This document shows, piece after piece, positions 36,187 through 44,741 of a stretch of DNA of 64,000 bases. This stretch comes from CAVTRI01 sp963737075 (GTDB taxonomy: Bacteria; Actinomycetota; Acidimicrobiia; Acidimicrobiales; Palsa-688), in the NCBI GenBank assembly GCA_963737075.1, contig CAVTRI010000002.1, positions 1,674,001 through 1,738,000 on the forward strand. The letters run 5' to 3'. The translations under genes were made by a program, and so were the position numbers. The stretch's first letter is position 1. Every line of letters begins with the position of its first letter. Under the pieces are notes generated by a model. It was not told the origin of the DNA, did no database searches, and saw only the letters and a list, made by a program, of their open reading frames with translations.

Positions 36187-36585
36187 GTGACCGACGGCCT
36201 GGCGGTGGTACAGGAGATGGCCCGGCGGTTCCAGGCCGGTGACCAGGAGGGCGCGTCCCGCCTCTTCCACCGGCAAGTCCGCATCGAGCAGCCCGTCTCC
36301 CTCCCCCACGGCGGATGGCACCAGGGCCTCGACGGCATGCGAGACATGGGCAGCACCTTCGATGGGTTCTGGGACCGCACGATCGACGATCCGCGCATTC
36401 TCGGATGCGGCGGGACGGTCGTACAGATCACGACGCAGACCTGGACCGCCAGAAAAACGGGCCGCTCGGCGACCGTGGACGTCGTCGAGCTGTTTTCCTT
36501 CGCGGACGGCCTCATCTCGGAGATCAGGGTTTTCCAGCAGGACACCCACCTGCTGCTCGGCCTCCTGGACGACGAGGATCAGTAA
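36187..36585 (+). CDS. SnoaL-like / NTF2-fold protein
   Basis: 132 residues with the NTF2-like pattern: VVQEMARRFQAGDQEGASRLFH, SLPHGGWHQGLDGMRDM, and the terminal VVELFSFADGLISEIRVFQQDTH. It resembles the protein at 14050-14439 (shared SLPxGGxHxGLDGxxxM core). GTG 36187 follows the TetR stop immediately, so translation is coupled. The family covers small isomerases, hydrolases and ligand binders. Being co-encoded with a TetR regulator, it may process or bind the inducer. Confidence 0.85.
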   Translation: MTDGLAVVQEMARRFQAGDQEGASRLFHRQVRIEQPVSLPHGGWHQGLDGMRDMGSTFDGFWDRTIDDPRILGCGGTVVQITTQTWTARKTGRSATVDVVELFSFADGLISEIRVFQQDTHLLLGLLDDEDQ

Positions 36586-36600
36586 AGCGGCGTCAGGCAG

Positions 36601-37287
36601 TCAATTCCTGGATCGGGACCGGCGCGCTGGCGGAGCATCGTCCTTCAACCCCAAGGCGTTCAGGAAGAGCATCGTGATCTGCTCCACCCCGTCGTCGAAG
36701 TCGAACTCCACGAAGCCCTGAGCCAGCCACATCTCGGGAAACCTCGACGTCATCGAACCCAGACCGGCGGCGGCGATCGTTGGGTCGAGCCTCGGATCCA
36801 CCAGCCCATGCCGTTGCAGCTGCAGGATGGACTGGGCGACCTGGGCGTTGTAGTGCTTGTGCCGGGCGCGGCGCGACGCATCCACGTGAGGGTCGTAACG
36901 GGAGACTTGCTCGATCACCCCCATGATCTTCGCTTCTTCTCGATAGCTTTCGAAGTGACGGCGAATGGCTTCGCGAATGCGCTCCTGGGGAGGTGCTGTG
37001 GACGCCGGGTCGAGGATGACGCTGTCCAATGGTGCGCTGAGGCGCTCGTCCACGGCGGCCACCACTTCGCGGAAGATTTCTTCCTTCGATTCGAAGTAAT
37101 GGTAAAAGGACCCGTGCGAGAGTCCGGCACGTTCCGCGATGTCGGAAATGCGGGCTTCCAGGAAGCCGTCCTCTTCGAAGATCTGTTTAGCAGCGTCGAG
37201 CAGACGTGCCCGTGTCTGGATGCCCTTGCGAGAGCGCGGCCCGTTCCCCTTTTCCGTCTCGACTGGTGCCGTCGAAGTCGATTTCAT
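36601..37287 (-). CDS. TetR/AcrR family transcriptional regulator
   Basis: 228 residues. The DNA-binding domain is residues 20-70 (GIQTRARLLDAAKQIFEEDG, ISDIAERAGLSHGSFYHYFESKEEIF). The ligand core follows, with an Arg-rich C-terminus (DDAPPARRSRSRN). ATG 37287 overlaps the TGA of the DUF35-thiolase fusion by four bases, so the regulator is made only with that enzyme. It probably controls the operon through the palindrome at 38924. The same palindrome at 48761 suggests it also controls the aldehyde dehydrogenase. Confidence 0.92.
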   Translation of the reverse strand: MKSTSTAPVETEKGNGPRSRKGIQTRARLLDAAKQIFEEDGFLEARISDIAERAGLSHGSFYHYFESKEEIFREVVAAVDERLSAPLDSVILDPASTAPPQERIREAIRRHFESYREEAKIMGVIEQVSRYDPHVDASRRARHKHYNAQVAQSILQLQRHGLVDPRLDPTIAAAGLGSMTSRFPEMWLAQGFVEFDFDDGVEQITMLFLNALGLKDDAPPARRSRSRN

Positions 37288-38912
37288 GGGCGGCCTCCCT
37301 GGAGCAGCAGGACGCCAGACGGAGTGCCGCCCCCGGAGGTGACCACGGCAGTCGTGGCGTCGGCGACCTGCCGGTCGCCGGCATCGTGGCGAAGTTGCGC
37401 CACCGCCTCGTAGATGAACCCGTACCCGTGCGTGCGGCCCTCTGACAACTGCCCGCCGTGAGGGTTGAGGGGCAGTTCCCCGTCGACGGCGATCCGCCGC
37501 CCACCGTCGAGCCAGTCCTTCGCCTCGCCGATGCCGCAGAAGCCGAGACCCTCGAGCCACGAGATGGCATTGAAGGTGAAGCCGTCGTAGACGAGCGCCA
37601 GGTCGACGTCGGCCGGTCGGAGGCTCGTCCTGGTCCACAGGTGCGCAGCTTGACCCAGCACCTGCGGTTCGTGGGTGATGGTGCCCTGATCCCAGGAGAT
37701 CCGCTCCAGAATCTGGGTCCCGGCGGCCTCGATGCGGATGGCCGGCCTCGGGAGGTCCGCAGCGACGGACGCGTCGGAGACGATGACGGCGATCGACGCG
37801 TCGCACGGCACGTCGCAGTCGTACAGCCCGAACGGTGTCGTGATCGGCCGCGCCGCGAGATAGTCGTCCATCGTCATCGGGTCGCGGTAGATGGCCGCCG
37901 GGTTGCGGGCCGCGTTGGCGCGGGCGTTGAGAGCGATGTAGCCGAGCATCTCCCTCGTGGCGCCATAGCGATGTAGATACTGGTTGGCGTTCATGCCGAT
38001 CCAGTTGGCCGCCGACATGGCGCCGAACGGCGACCGGTATTCCATAATTCCCGACACTCGGCCGCCACCGCCACCGAGACGCAGCGCCGCATAGGTGGAC
38101 TGCCAGACCGTGCGGAAGCACAGCACGTGGCGGCAGAGGCCGCTGGCGACCGCCAGCATCGCCGCGATGAGCGCGCCGCCAGGACCCGGGATGTCTCCGC
38201 CGCCGTTGATCCACGTGGGATGGATCCGCAGCGCCTCTTCGACCGGGGTGACCCCGCCCTCGCTCATCCCCATGCCGCCGAAGCCCGGGTAGGTCGACAG
38301 GCCGTCGATGTCATCGAGCGTCAGACCGGCGTCGGCTACCGCGTGGAGGCAGGCGTCGACCGTCAGCGACAGCGGGTCGACCATCAGGCGCCGGCCCATC
38401 TTGGACCGGCCGATTCCTGAAAGGATGGAACGGTGCTCGTAACGATCGCCAGTGAGCGGGACACGGGGAACCGCGAGCTTGGGTTCGCCCACACGATCGA
38501 TCGGGTCCGTGCTTCCTGTCGGCTCGAACAGCGGGAGCCAGACATCGTCGTGCTGCTCGAACCTGACCGTCACCTCCTGGCCGATGTGCACCTCGGCCGG
38601 GTCGCAGCCCACGATGTTCGTCGTGAGCCGGACGCTGGCGTCCTCCGACAGGGCCACGTTGGCGATCACGTACGGGGGCTCGAGGTCGAAGTCGGGCAGC
38701 CAGGGCTGGCTGTTCACGGTGAACCCGACGACAGTCCCGCGCCCGGATACCTCGGTGCGGGCCCACGAGCGGCTCCGGCACCTCGGACAGATCGGCACCG
38801 GCGGATGTACGAGCTTGCCGCAGTCGGAGCAGCCCTGGATCCGGAGGTGACCGTCGGCGCCAGACGTCCAGAACCACTCGTTCGCAGGTGTCAGCTCGGG
38901 GAGAGGCCTCAC
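37284..38912 (-). CDS. DUF35 OB-fold / thiolase-like (Ltp2-type) fusion protein
   Basis: 542 residues in two parts. Residues 1-130 are a DUF35 protein: a rubredoxin-like zinc ribbon with Cys28, Cys31, Cys42 and Cys45, then an OB fold. Residues about 150-542 are an SCP-x/lipid-transfer-type thiolase, ending NPHGGQLSEGRTHGYGFIYEA. At the usual nucleophile position it reads NGGGDIPGPGG, with no Cys, so classic thiolysis is unlikely. In steroid side-chain catabolism, Ltp2 is such a thiolase-like retro-aldolase and needs the DUF35 domain of ChsH2; here both are fused. I infer carbon-carbon bond cleavage of a beta-hydroxyacyl-CoA. Start is GTG 38912 after GAAAGGAA. Confidence 0.85.
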   Translation of the reverse strand: MRPLPELTPANEWFWTSGADGHLRIQGCSDCGKLVHPPVPICPRCRSRSWARTEVSGRGTVVGFTVNSQPWLPDFDLEPPYVIANVALSEDASVRLTTNIVGCDPAEVHIGQEVTVRFEQHDDVWLPLFEPTGSTDPIDRVGEPKLAVPRVPLTGDRYEHRSILSGIGRSKMGRRLMVDPLSLTVDACLHAVADAGLTLDDIDGLSTYPGFGGMGMSEGGVTPVEEALRIHPTWINGGGDIPGPGGALIAAMLAVASGLCRHVLCFRTVWQSTYAALRLGGGGGRVSGIMEYRSPFGAMSAANWIGMNANQYLHRYGATREMLGYIALNARANAARNPAAIYRDPMTMDDYLAARPITTPFGLYDCDVPCDASIAVIVSDASVAADLPRPAIRIEAAGTQILERISWDQGTITHEPQVLGQAAHLWTRTSLRPADVDLALVYDGFTFNAISWLEGLGFCGIGEAKDWLDGGRRIAVDGELPLNPHGGQLSEGRTHGYGFIYEAVAQLRHDAGDRQVADATTAVVTSGGGTPSGVLLLQGGRP

Positions 38913-38923
38913 GCCATTCCTTT

Positions 38924-38937
38924 CGACGTCGAAGTCA
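38924..38937. promoter_or_regulatory. Palindromic operator upstream of the DUF35-thiolase gene
   Basis: On the minus strand TGACTTCGACGTCG lies 12-25 bases before GTG 38912, just after TAGTAT, a plausible -10. The site at 48761-48774 reads TGACTTCGACGTCA, identical at 13 of 14 positions. The pattern TGACnTCGAnGTCA is a palindrome suited to a dimeric repressor, probably the TetR encoded at the end of this operon. Confidence 0.55.
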
Positions 38938-38981
38938 ATACTAGCCTTACCGACCTCGACGAAGGCGTGAGCCGGCGACCC

Positions 38982-39917
38982 TCAGGGTTCGATCACCACC
39001 CGGATGGCGCCCGACGTCCTGTCGGCCGCCACCTTGAACGCCTCGACCGCGTCCTCGATCGGGAACCGGTGCGTGATCAGTGCCCGCGCGATCTCGGGCT
39101 CTGACGCCAGCATGGCGGCCGCGTCGTCCATTTCCCGGCCGGCGTCGTGCGCGCAGTAACCGAGCGAGGGGATGATGCGGGCTTCGCGGTTGAACAACCC
39201 CATCCAATTCAGCTCGACGGGGCCGAAGAAGACGCCGACGCTGACGATCGTGCCGTGAGGTGCCACCAGCTCGATGGACCGATCGACGCTGGCAGGCGAG
39301 CCCGCCGCTTCGACCACCACGTCGTAGAGACCCTCGGTTCCCACCCGGGCTCCGAGGCGCTCAGCGGCCTCACGCTGGTGCGGGTGACGGGCCTCGACGG
39401 CGACGTTCTCGACGCCCTGACGGCGGGCGCCGGCGACCGCGAGGAGACCCAGCCCTCCGGCTCCGACAACGGCGACGCGGCTGTGGGGCCCGGTCCCCGC
39501 CAGGCGTAGCGCATGCCAGGACACGGCGGCCGGTTCGACGAGGCTCGCGTCGCCAACGTCGAGACCGGCGGGCACGGCGACCAGTCGCGAACCGGGGGCC
39601 CGGAACTGTTCGGCCATGCCGCCGTCCGCGAAGAGACCGAGGGCGCGCTCAGCCATTGTCGGGCACAGGTTGTACGCGCCCTGAAGGCATTGTTCGCACT
39701 GCATGCAGCCGTAGATCGCCTCCACGACGACGGGCGTGCCGTCCTCGCGAACGCCAGCGAGCTCGTGGCCCAGGATCCAGCGGCTGCCGAGCTGGATGTA
39801 GCTGAGGTCCGAGGCACAGATGCTGGCGGCGGTCATCTCCAGCAGCTCGCCCGTCCCGGGCGCTTCGTCGAGGTCGACGACAGCAACGCCGCCTTCGACG
39901 CTGCGAACGGCTTTCAT
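38982..39917 (-). CDS. Zinc-dependent alcohol dehydrogenase (MDR family)
   Basis: A 311-residue medium-chain dehydrogenase. Catalytic-zinc positions are Cys34 in SICASDL and the GHELAG region. The structural-zinc lobe reads CMQCEQCLQGAYNLC. The Rossmann loop is VVGAGGLGLLAV. It is about 30 residues shorter than typical family members, mainly before GHELAG. It oxidises an alcohol with NAD(P). It is divergent from the acyl-CoA dehydrogenase at 39991, and the shared intergenic region contains a CAGAA/TTCTG palindrome. Confidence 0.9.
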   Translation of the reverse strand: MKAVRSVEGGVAVVDLDEAPGTGELLEMTAASICASDLSYIQLGSRWILGHELAGVREDGTPVVVEAIYGCMQCEQCLQGAYNLCPTMAERALGLFADGGMAEQFRAPGSRLVAVPAGLDVGDASLVEPAAVSWHALRLAGTGPHSRVAVVGAGGLGLLAVAGARRQGVENVAVEARHPHQREAAERLGARVGTEGLYDVVVEAAGSPASVDRSIELVAPHGTIVSVGVFFGPVELNWMGLFNREARIIPSLGYCAHDAGREMDDAAAMLASEPEIARALITHRFPIEDAVEAFKVAADRTSGAIRVVIEP

Positions 39918-39952
39918 GTCTCTCTCCTCGGCAGAATTGCAGTCCTTATTGC

Positions 39953-39967
39953 CAGAACGCTATTCTG
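39953..39967. promoter_or_regulatory. Palindrome in divergent ADH / acyl-CoA dehydrogenase promoter
   Basis: CAGAACGCTATTCTG has perfect 5-bp arms around CGCTA and lies 24 bases before ATG 39991. A related half (CAGAATTGC) occurs 21 bases to the left. It is a candidate operator for both divergent genes. It does not resemble the other two operator types in the window. Confidence 0.4.
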
Positions 39968-39990
39968 TTTCCGGACGGGAGGGAGACGCA

Positions 39991-41292
39991 ATGCCGTGGG
40001 ATTTCGAGACTGACCCCGAGTACCAGACGAAGCTGGACTGGGTGGCTTCGTTCGTGCGGGAGGAGGTCGAGCCGCTCGACTACGCGTTCCCGCACCTGCA
40101 GTACGTGCCGCTGGACGAGAGGCGGCGCAAGATCATCGACCCGTTGAAGGAGGAGGTGCGTCGCCAGGGCTTGTGGGCGACGCACCTCGGGCCGGAGCTC
40201 GGCGGGCAGGGATTCGGCCAGCTGAAGTTGGCGCTGCTCAACGAGATCCTGGGGCGTTCGTCGTGGGCGTCGCTCGTATTCGGTACCCAGGCGCCGGATA
40301 CCGGCAACGCGGAGATCATCGCCCACTACGGCACGCCGGAGCAGAAGGAGCGCTATCTGCAGCCGCTGCTCAACGGCGAGATGTTCTCGTGCTACTCGAT
40401 GACCGAGCCGCATGCCGGCGCCGATCCCACGATGTTCAAGACCCGAGCGGTCAAGGACGGCGACGAGTGGGTCATTAATGGCTGGAAGTACTTCTCGTCC
40501 AACGCCAAGACGGCATCGTTCCTGATCGTCATGGCGGTCAGCAATCCCGATGTCAGCCCGTACAAGGGCATGTCGATGTTCCTGGTGCCGGCGGACGCCC
40601 CGGGCGTCAACATCGTGCGCAACGTGGGCCTCTACGGGGAGCCTTTGAACGAAGGCTTTCACGCCCTCATCCATTACGACGACGTCCGGGTCCCCGAAGA
40701 GGCGTTGCTCGGCGGCGAGGGCCAGGCCTTCGTGATCGCCCAGACCCGACTCGGCGGCGGGCGCATCCACCACGCCATGCGCACCATCGGGCAGGCGCAG
40801 AAGGCCCTGGACATGATGTGCGAACGGGCCCTCAGCCGGGAGACCGCGGGCAGCATCCTGGCCGACAAGCAGTTCGTGCAGGGCTACATCGCCGACTCAT
40901 ACGCCCAGCTGGTGCAGTTCCGGCTCTTTGTCCTGTACACGGCGTGGGAGATCGACAAGTACAACGATTACAAGCGGGTCCGCAAGGACATCGCCACCGC
41001 CAAGGTCGTCATGCCGACCGTGCTGCACGACATCGCCTGGCGCGCTATGCAGGTGCACGGCGCCCTGGGCACCACCAACGAGATGCCGTTCTTCAACATG
41101 ATCCACGGGGCCGGCGTGATGGGGCTGGCCGACGGCCCGACGGAGGTGCACAAGGTCACCGTCGCCCGCCAGCTGCTCCGTGACTACAAGCCCAGCAGCG
41201 ACATGTGGCCGACCGAGTGGATTCCGGGGAAGCTGGATGCCGCCAGGGCCAAGTTCGGCGAACTCCTCGAGCTCGAGGTGGGCAACCTGTGA
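39991..41292 (+). CDS. Acyl-CoA dehydrogenase
   Basis: 433 residues, slightly longer than usual. Landmarks: LGPELGGQGFGQLKLALLNE, CYSMTEPHAGADPTMFKTRA (FAD/substrate contact), WVINGWKYFSSNA, and LGGGRIHHAMRTIGQAQKAL in the C-terminal helical domain. The late VHGALGTTNEMPFFNM and GPTEVHKVTVARQLL match the family's FAD-binding end. GGGAGGGAGACGCA precedes the ATG. It resembles actinobacterial proteins acting on bulky substrates, but the acyl group is not identifiable. The quinone oxidoreductase at 41310 follows in the same operon. Confidence 0.92.
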   Translation: MPWDFETDPEYQTKLDWVASFVREEVEPLDYAFPHLQYVPLDERRRKIIDPLKEEVRRQGLWATHLGPELGGQGFGQLKLALLNEILGRSSWASLVFGTQAPDTGNAEIIAHYGTPEQKERYLQPLLNGEMFSCYSMTEPHAGADPTMFKTRAVKDGDEWVINGWKYFSSNAKTASFLIVMAVSNPDVSPYKGMSMFLVPADAPGVNIVRNVGLYGEPLNEGFHALIHYDDVRVPEEALLGGEGQAFVIAQTRLGGGRIHHAMRTIGQAQKALDMMCERALSRETAGSILADKQFVQGYIADSYAQLVQFRLFVLYTAWEIDKYNDYKRVRKDIATAKVVMPTVLHDIAWRAMQVHGALGTTNEMPFFNMIHGAGVMGLADGPTEVHKVTVARQLLRDYKPSSDMWPTEWIPGKLDAARAKFGELLELEVGNL

Positions 41293-41309
41293 CCCACGGG
41301 TGACCTGAC

Positions 41310-42284
41310 GTGCGAGCCGCGGTCTGCTCCGCATACGGAGAGCCGGAGGTCGTGCAGATCGATGAAATCCCCTCCCCGGAATTGGCGGCCGGGCAGGTAC
41401 GGGTACGGGTGCACGCGGCCGCCGTCAACTTCCCCGACGTGCTACTGGTCGCCAACAAGTACCAGGTCAGTGTGGCGCCGCCTTTCGTTCCCGGCAGCGA
41501 GCTCGCCGGAGAAGTCCTTGACGTGGCCGACGACGTCACCGATGTGTCGAAGGGCGACCGGGTCTTCGGGACCGCCATGGTCGGCGCGTTCGCCGAGGAA
41601 GCGGTCCTCCCGGCGACGTCGCTCACCCGCATTCCGGCCGACGTCGACGAGCGGACCGCGGCGGCGTTCGGCGTCGCCCACCGGACGGCGCAACACGTCC
41701 TGCGGTCGGTCGCCCGCCTGCAGCCGGGCGAAGAGCTCGTCGTGCTGGGCGCCGCGGGAGGTGTCGGGTTGGCCGCCGTGCAGCTGGGCACGCTGTTCGG
41801 CGCCTCGGTCACCGCGGTCGCGTCCTCACCGCGGAAGCTCGAAGTAGCCCGGGCAAACGGGGCGGGAAGACTCGTGGACTACAAGGCCCGGGACCTGCGC
41901 CAGGCCCTGCGGGAAGAGCTTCCCGGCGGCGCAGACGTCGTTGTCGATCCCGTGGGCGGTGGGCTCTCCGAGGCGGCGCTCCGCTCGCTGCGCTGGGGCG
42001 GACGATTCGTGACCGTCGGGTACGCGTCGGGTGAGATCCCACGGATCCCCCTCAACCTGGTGCTCCTGAAGGGGGTGCAGGTGCTCGGCTTCGAGTTCCG
42101 CGGCTTTGGCACCCACGAGCCGGAAGCGTTGCGGCGCAACGAGGAAGAGCTGATGGAGCTGCTCGCGTCGCGGCGAGTGGTGCCTCATGTGGGCGCCACG
42201 TTCACGCTCGATGAGGGCGCCGCTGCGCTGCGTTATGTCGCCGATGGTCGCGCGATCGGCAAGGTCCTCCTGGACGTCCCGTGA
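41310..42284 (+). CDS. NADPH:quinone oxidoreductase (MDR family)
   Basis: A 324-residue zinc-free MDR reductase. NFPDVLLVANKYQ, PFVPGSELAGEV, AAFGVAHRTAQHVL and the nucleotide loop VVLGAAGGVGLAAVQLGTLFGA are diagnostic of the QOR group. GTG 41310 lies 17 bases after the acyl-CoA dehydrogenase stop, and its end overlaps the CoA-transferase start by four bases. Members reduce quinones or the double bond of enones and enoyl-CoA with NADPH. Context favours an enoyl or enone substrate. Confidence 0.9.
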   Translation: MRAAVCSAYGEPEVVQIDEIPSPELAAGQVRVRVHAAAVNFPDVLLVANKYQVSVAPPFVPGSELAGEVLDVADDVTDVSKGDRVFGTAMVGAFAEEAVLPATSLTRIPADVDERTAAAFGVAHRTAQHVLRSVARLQPGEELVVLGAAGGVGLAAVQLGTLFGASVTAVASSPRKLEVARANGAGRLVDYKARDLRQALREELPGGADVVVDPVGGGLSEAALRSLRWGGRFVTVGYASGEIPRIPLNLVLLKGVQVLGFEFRGFGTHEPEALRRNEEELMELLASRRVVPHVGATFTLDEGAAALRYVADGRAIGKVLLDVP

Positions 42285-43432
42285 CACAGGCCCTCGACGG
42301 TGTCCGCATCCTCGATCTCAGCGGCGGCATCGCCGGTCCCCTAGGGGTGCTGCAGCTCGCCGAGCACGGCGCCGACGTCATCAAGATCGAGCCGCCGGGT
42401 GGGAGTCCCGCCCGCAGCGCGCCGAGTTCACTCGTGTACAACCGCAGCCGCCGCTCGGTCACGATCAACCTGAAGGACCCTGTGGGAGCACGCTTGTTCC
42501 GGGAGCTGTGCGGCACCGCGGACGTGCTGGTGGAGGCGTTCGCGCCGGGCACCATGCGCCGCCTCGGGCTGGACTACGAGTCACTGTGCGACGATCTGCC
42601 GCGTCTCGTCTATTGCTCGGTGCCCGCGTGGCCGTCGGGTGTCCGATACGAGGACGTGCCCGGCTACGAAGCGCTCGTCCATGCCCGCACCGGCCAACAG
42701 TGGGAGAACACCGGCTTCCGCGCCGGTCCCATGTTTCTCCATAGCCCCGTGGCCAGCTTCGGCGCCATGTTTCTCGTCCCCACCGCCATCATGTCGGCGT
42801 TGGTCGCCCGGGATCGGACGGGCCGGGGCCAGCACGTCGAAGTATCGCTGCTCCAGGGCGTCCTGTCGCTCACCACCCAGAACTGGAACTGGACGGACAA
42901 AGGCAACTTTCAGCTGCCGAAGACCCACCCGCCGGGTGTCCACCAGCTGTCGATCTACGAGTGCGCCAACGGGGAGTGGATCCACGCGTCGACCATGTCG
43001 GGTATCACCCCGACGCGAAGCGAGGCGTCGATCCTCGGCCTCGAGGAAGGGGTGACGCAGACGGACTTGTTGACGATGACGCCCGAGGAACGCGCGGGCT
43101 ACGAAGCTCGCCGGCGGGAGGCGTTCAAGGGCTGGGATCGGGCGAAGCTGATCGAGGAGCTGCACGCCGCCGGGCACGGGGCGGAGGCCATCGTGGCGCC
43201 CCATGAGCGGTTCGACCACCCGCAGCTGCGGGCGACGGGCTCGGTGGTGGAGGTGGTCGACCCCGAGGTCGGGCCGACCACGCAGGTCGGGGTCACCATC
43301 GTTCTGGACGAGACTCCGGGCGAGGTGAAAGGCCCGCAGCCGTTGGCCGGGGCGCACACCGACGAGGTGCTGCGGTCCTTGGGGCACAACGACGCCGAGC
43401 TGGCCGCCCTCCGCGCAAAGGGTGTGATCTAA
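42281..43432 (+). CDS. CaiB/BaiF CoA-transferase family protein lacking the catalytic Asp
   Basis: A 383-residue class III CoA-transferase fold: GVRILDLSGGIAGPLGVLQLAEHGADVIKIEPP, RSVTINLKDP, TGRGQHVEVSL. The catalytic Asp normally lies in a PxxD segment before this. Aligning on RTGxGQ, the downstream paralogue has GQGDVAAAM, but this protein has PVASFGAMF, with Ser in place of Asp. It may therefore be the non-catalytic partner of the CoA-transferase at 43523. It starts at GTG 42281, overlapping the reductase gene. Confidence 0.85.
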   Translation: MTQALDGVRILDLSGGIAGPLGVLQLAEHGADVIKIEPPGGSPARSAPSSLVYNRSRRSVTINLKDPVGARLFRELCGTADVLVEAFAPGTMRRLGLDYESLCDDLPRLVYCSVPAWPSGVRYEDVPGYEALVHARTGQQWENTGFRAGPMFLHSPVASFGAMFLVPTAIMSALVARDRTGRGQHVEVSLLQGVLSLTTQNWNWTDKGNFQLPKTHPPGVHQLSIYECANGEWIHASTMSGITPTRSEASILGLEEGVTQTDLLTMTPEERAGYEARRREAFKGWDRAKLIEELHAAGHGAEAIVAPHERFDHPQLRATGSVVEVVDPEVGPTTQVGVTIVLDETPGEVKGPQPLAGAHTDEVLRSLGHNDAELAALRAKGVI

Positions 43433-43522
43433 CGTGCGAGCGCAGCGAGTGCGGGCCGACCGAGCGAACGCCAGCGAGCCGGGCGGCGATGGGTGTGGGG
43501 CGCAGCCCCACCGGAGGTAGCA
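43433..43522. repeat. Short hairpin-bearing spacer between CoA-transferase genes
   Basis: The 90-base gap contains GCGAGCGCAGCGAGTGCGGG, a purine-rich repeat common in actinobacterial spacers, and the hairpin GTGGGGCGCAGCCCCAC (7-bp stem, 3-base loop). GGAGGT of the next gene's ribosome site follows directly. It has no gene and may tune expression of the second subunit. Confidence 0.4.
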
Positions 43523-44737
43523 GTGCCCGGGCCGCTGGAAGGCATCCGGGTGATCGACTTCGGCCAGTACCTGGCGGGGCCGTTCGGGCCGATGCTGCTC
43601 GCGGATCTCGGCGCGGATGTCATCAAGGTCGAGCCCACCCGTGGGGACGGGATGCGGGGCACCGTCATCGGCTCGTTCATGGGCTGCCAGCGGGGCAAGC
43701 GTGACATCGCGCTCGACCTCAAACAACCCGACGGGGTGCGGCTCGCCCTCGAACTGGTGGCGACCGCCGACATGGTCCACCACAACATGACGCTGGGGAC
43801 CGCGGACCGGTTGGGCGTCGGCTACGAACACTGCAAGGCGGTGCGGCCGGACATTCTCTACTGCAACACGTTCATGTACGGGACGGTCGGCCCCCTCGCG
43901 CACCTCGGCGGGCTGGATCCGCTGGCCCAGGCGGCGGCCGGCATCGAATGGGAGCAGGGGCCGGTCGCCGAGGGAAACCCTCCGCTGTGGTACCGCTACG
44001 GGCAGGGTGACGTCGCCGCCGCCATGCCGTCGGTGACCGCTCTGTTGATCGCCCTGTATCACCGCAACCGGACGGGCCAGGGACAGTTCATGTGGGCGTC
44101 GCTCTTCCACGGCTCGATGCTGTACACGGCCGACTCGTGGCTGGCCGCCGACGGCACGCCCTCGCCTCGCCCGATGCTGGACAGGGAACAGCTCGGGCTC
44201 GACGCCCTCTACCGGCTGTACGAGACGCAGGACGGATGGCTGCAGCTGGCCGCGGTCCGCGAGGAGCACTGGCCGGCACTGTGCCGGGTGCTGCGACAGC
44301 CATCGCTAGCCGATGATCCCCGCTTTGCCGACGCCGGCGCTCGGTGTGAGCATCGGCCCGAGCTGACGGCCATCCTGGCCGAGGCGTTCATGGGTGACCT
44401 GGCCACCAACTGGCGCCGTATGCTCCAAGAGGCGGGCGTGCCGGCGGAGATCTCGGTTGACACGTGGGACGGCGAAACGATCCTGTTCGACGACGAGCTG
44501 GTCCGGCTCGGCCTGGTCACCGAGTACCAGCACCCGCTGCTCGGCCGGGTGCGGCAGTTCGGCAACCTCATCACCTTCAGCGAGACGCCCGGAAAGCAGG
44601 AACGGGCCTCGCCAATGGTCGGCCAGCACACGCAGGAAATCCTGGCCGAACTCGGCTACGACGACGCCTCGGTCAAGGACTACCGCGCGCGCGGCGTCGT
44701 CACCTGGCCCGACGAGACCTACCGCTACCGGGTCTGA
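43523..44737 (+). CDS. CaiB/BaiF CoA-transferase
   Basis: A 404-residue class III CoA-transferase. The N-terminal LEGIRVIDFGQYLAGPFGPM and LADLGADVIKVEPTRGDGMR bind CoA. The catalytic Asp is in RYGQGDVAAAM, upstream of RTGQGQFMW. GGAGGT lies six bases before GTG 43523; an upstream in-frame ATG at 43493 lacks such a site. The family moves CoA from a donor such as succinyl-CoA to a carboxylic acid through an enzyme-bound anhydride. With the Asp-less paralogue just upstream it may form a heteromer, as described for benzylsuccinate-type CoA-transferases. Confidence 0.9.
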   Translation: MPGPLEGIRVIDFGQYLAGPFGPMLLADLGADVIKVEPTRGDGMRGTVIGSFMGCQRGKRDIALDLKQPDGVRLALELVATADMVHHNMTLGTADRLGVGYEHCKAVRPDILYCNTFMYGTVGPLAHLGGLDPLAQAAAGIEWEQGPVAEGNPPLWYRYGQGDVAAAMPSVTALLIALYHRNRTGQGQFMWASLFHGSMLYTADSWLAADGTPSPRPMLDREQLGLDALYRLYETQDGWLQLAAVREEHWPALCRVLRQPSLADDPRFADAGARCEHRPELTAILAEAFMGDLATNWRRMLQEAGVPAEISVDTWDGETILFDDELVRLGLVTEYQHPLLGRVRQFGNLITFSETPGKQERASPMVGQHTQEILAELGYDDASVKDYRARGVVTWPDETYRYRV

Positions 44738-44741
44738 GGCG

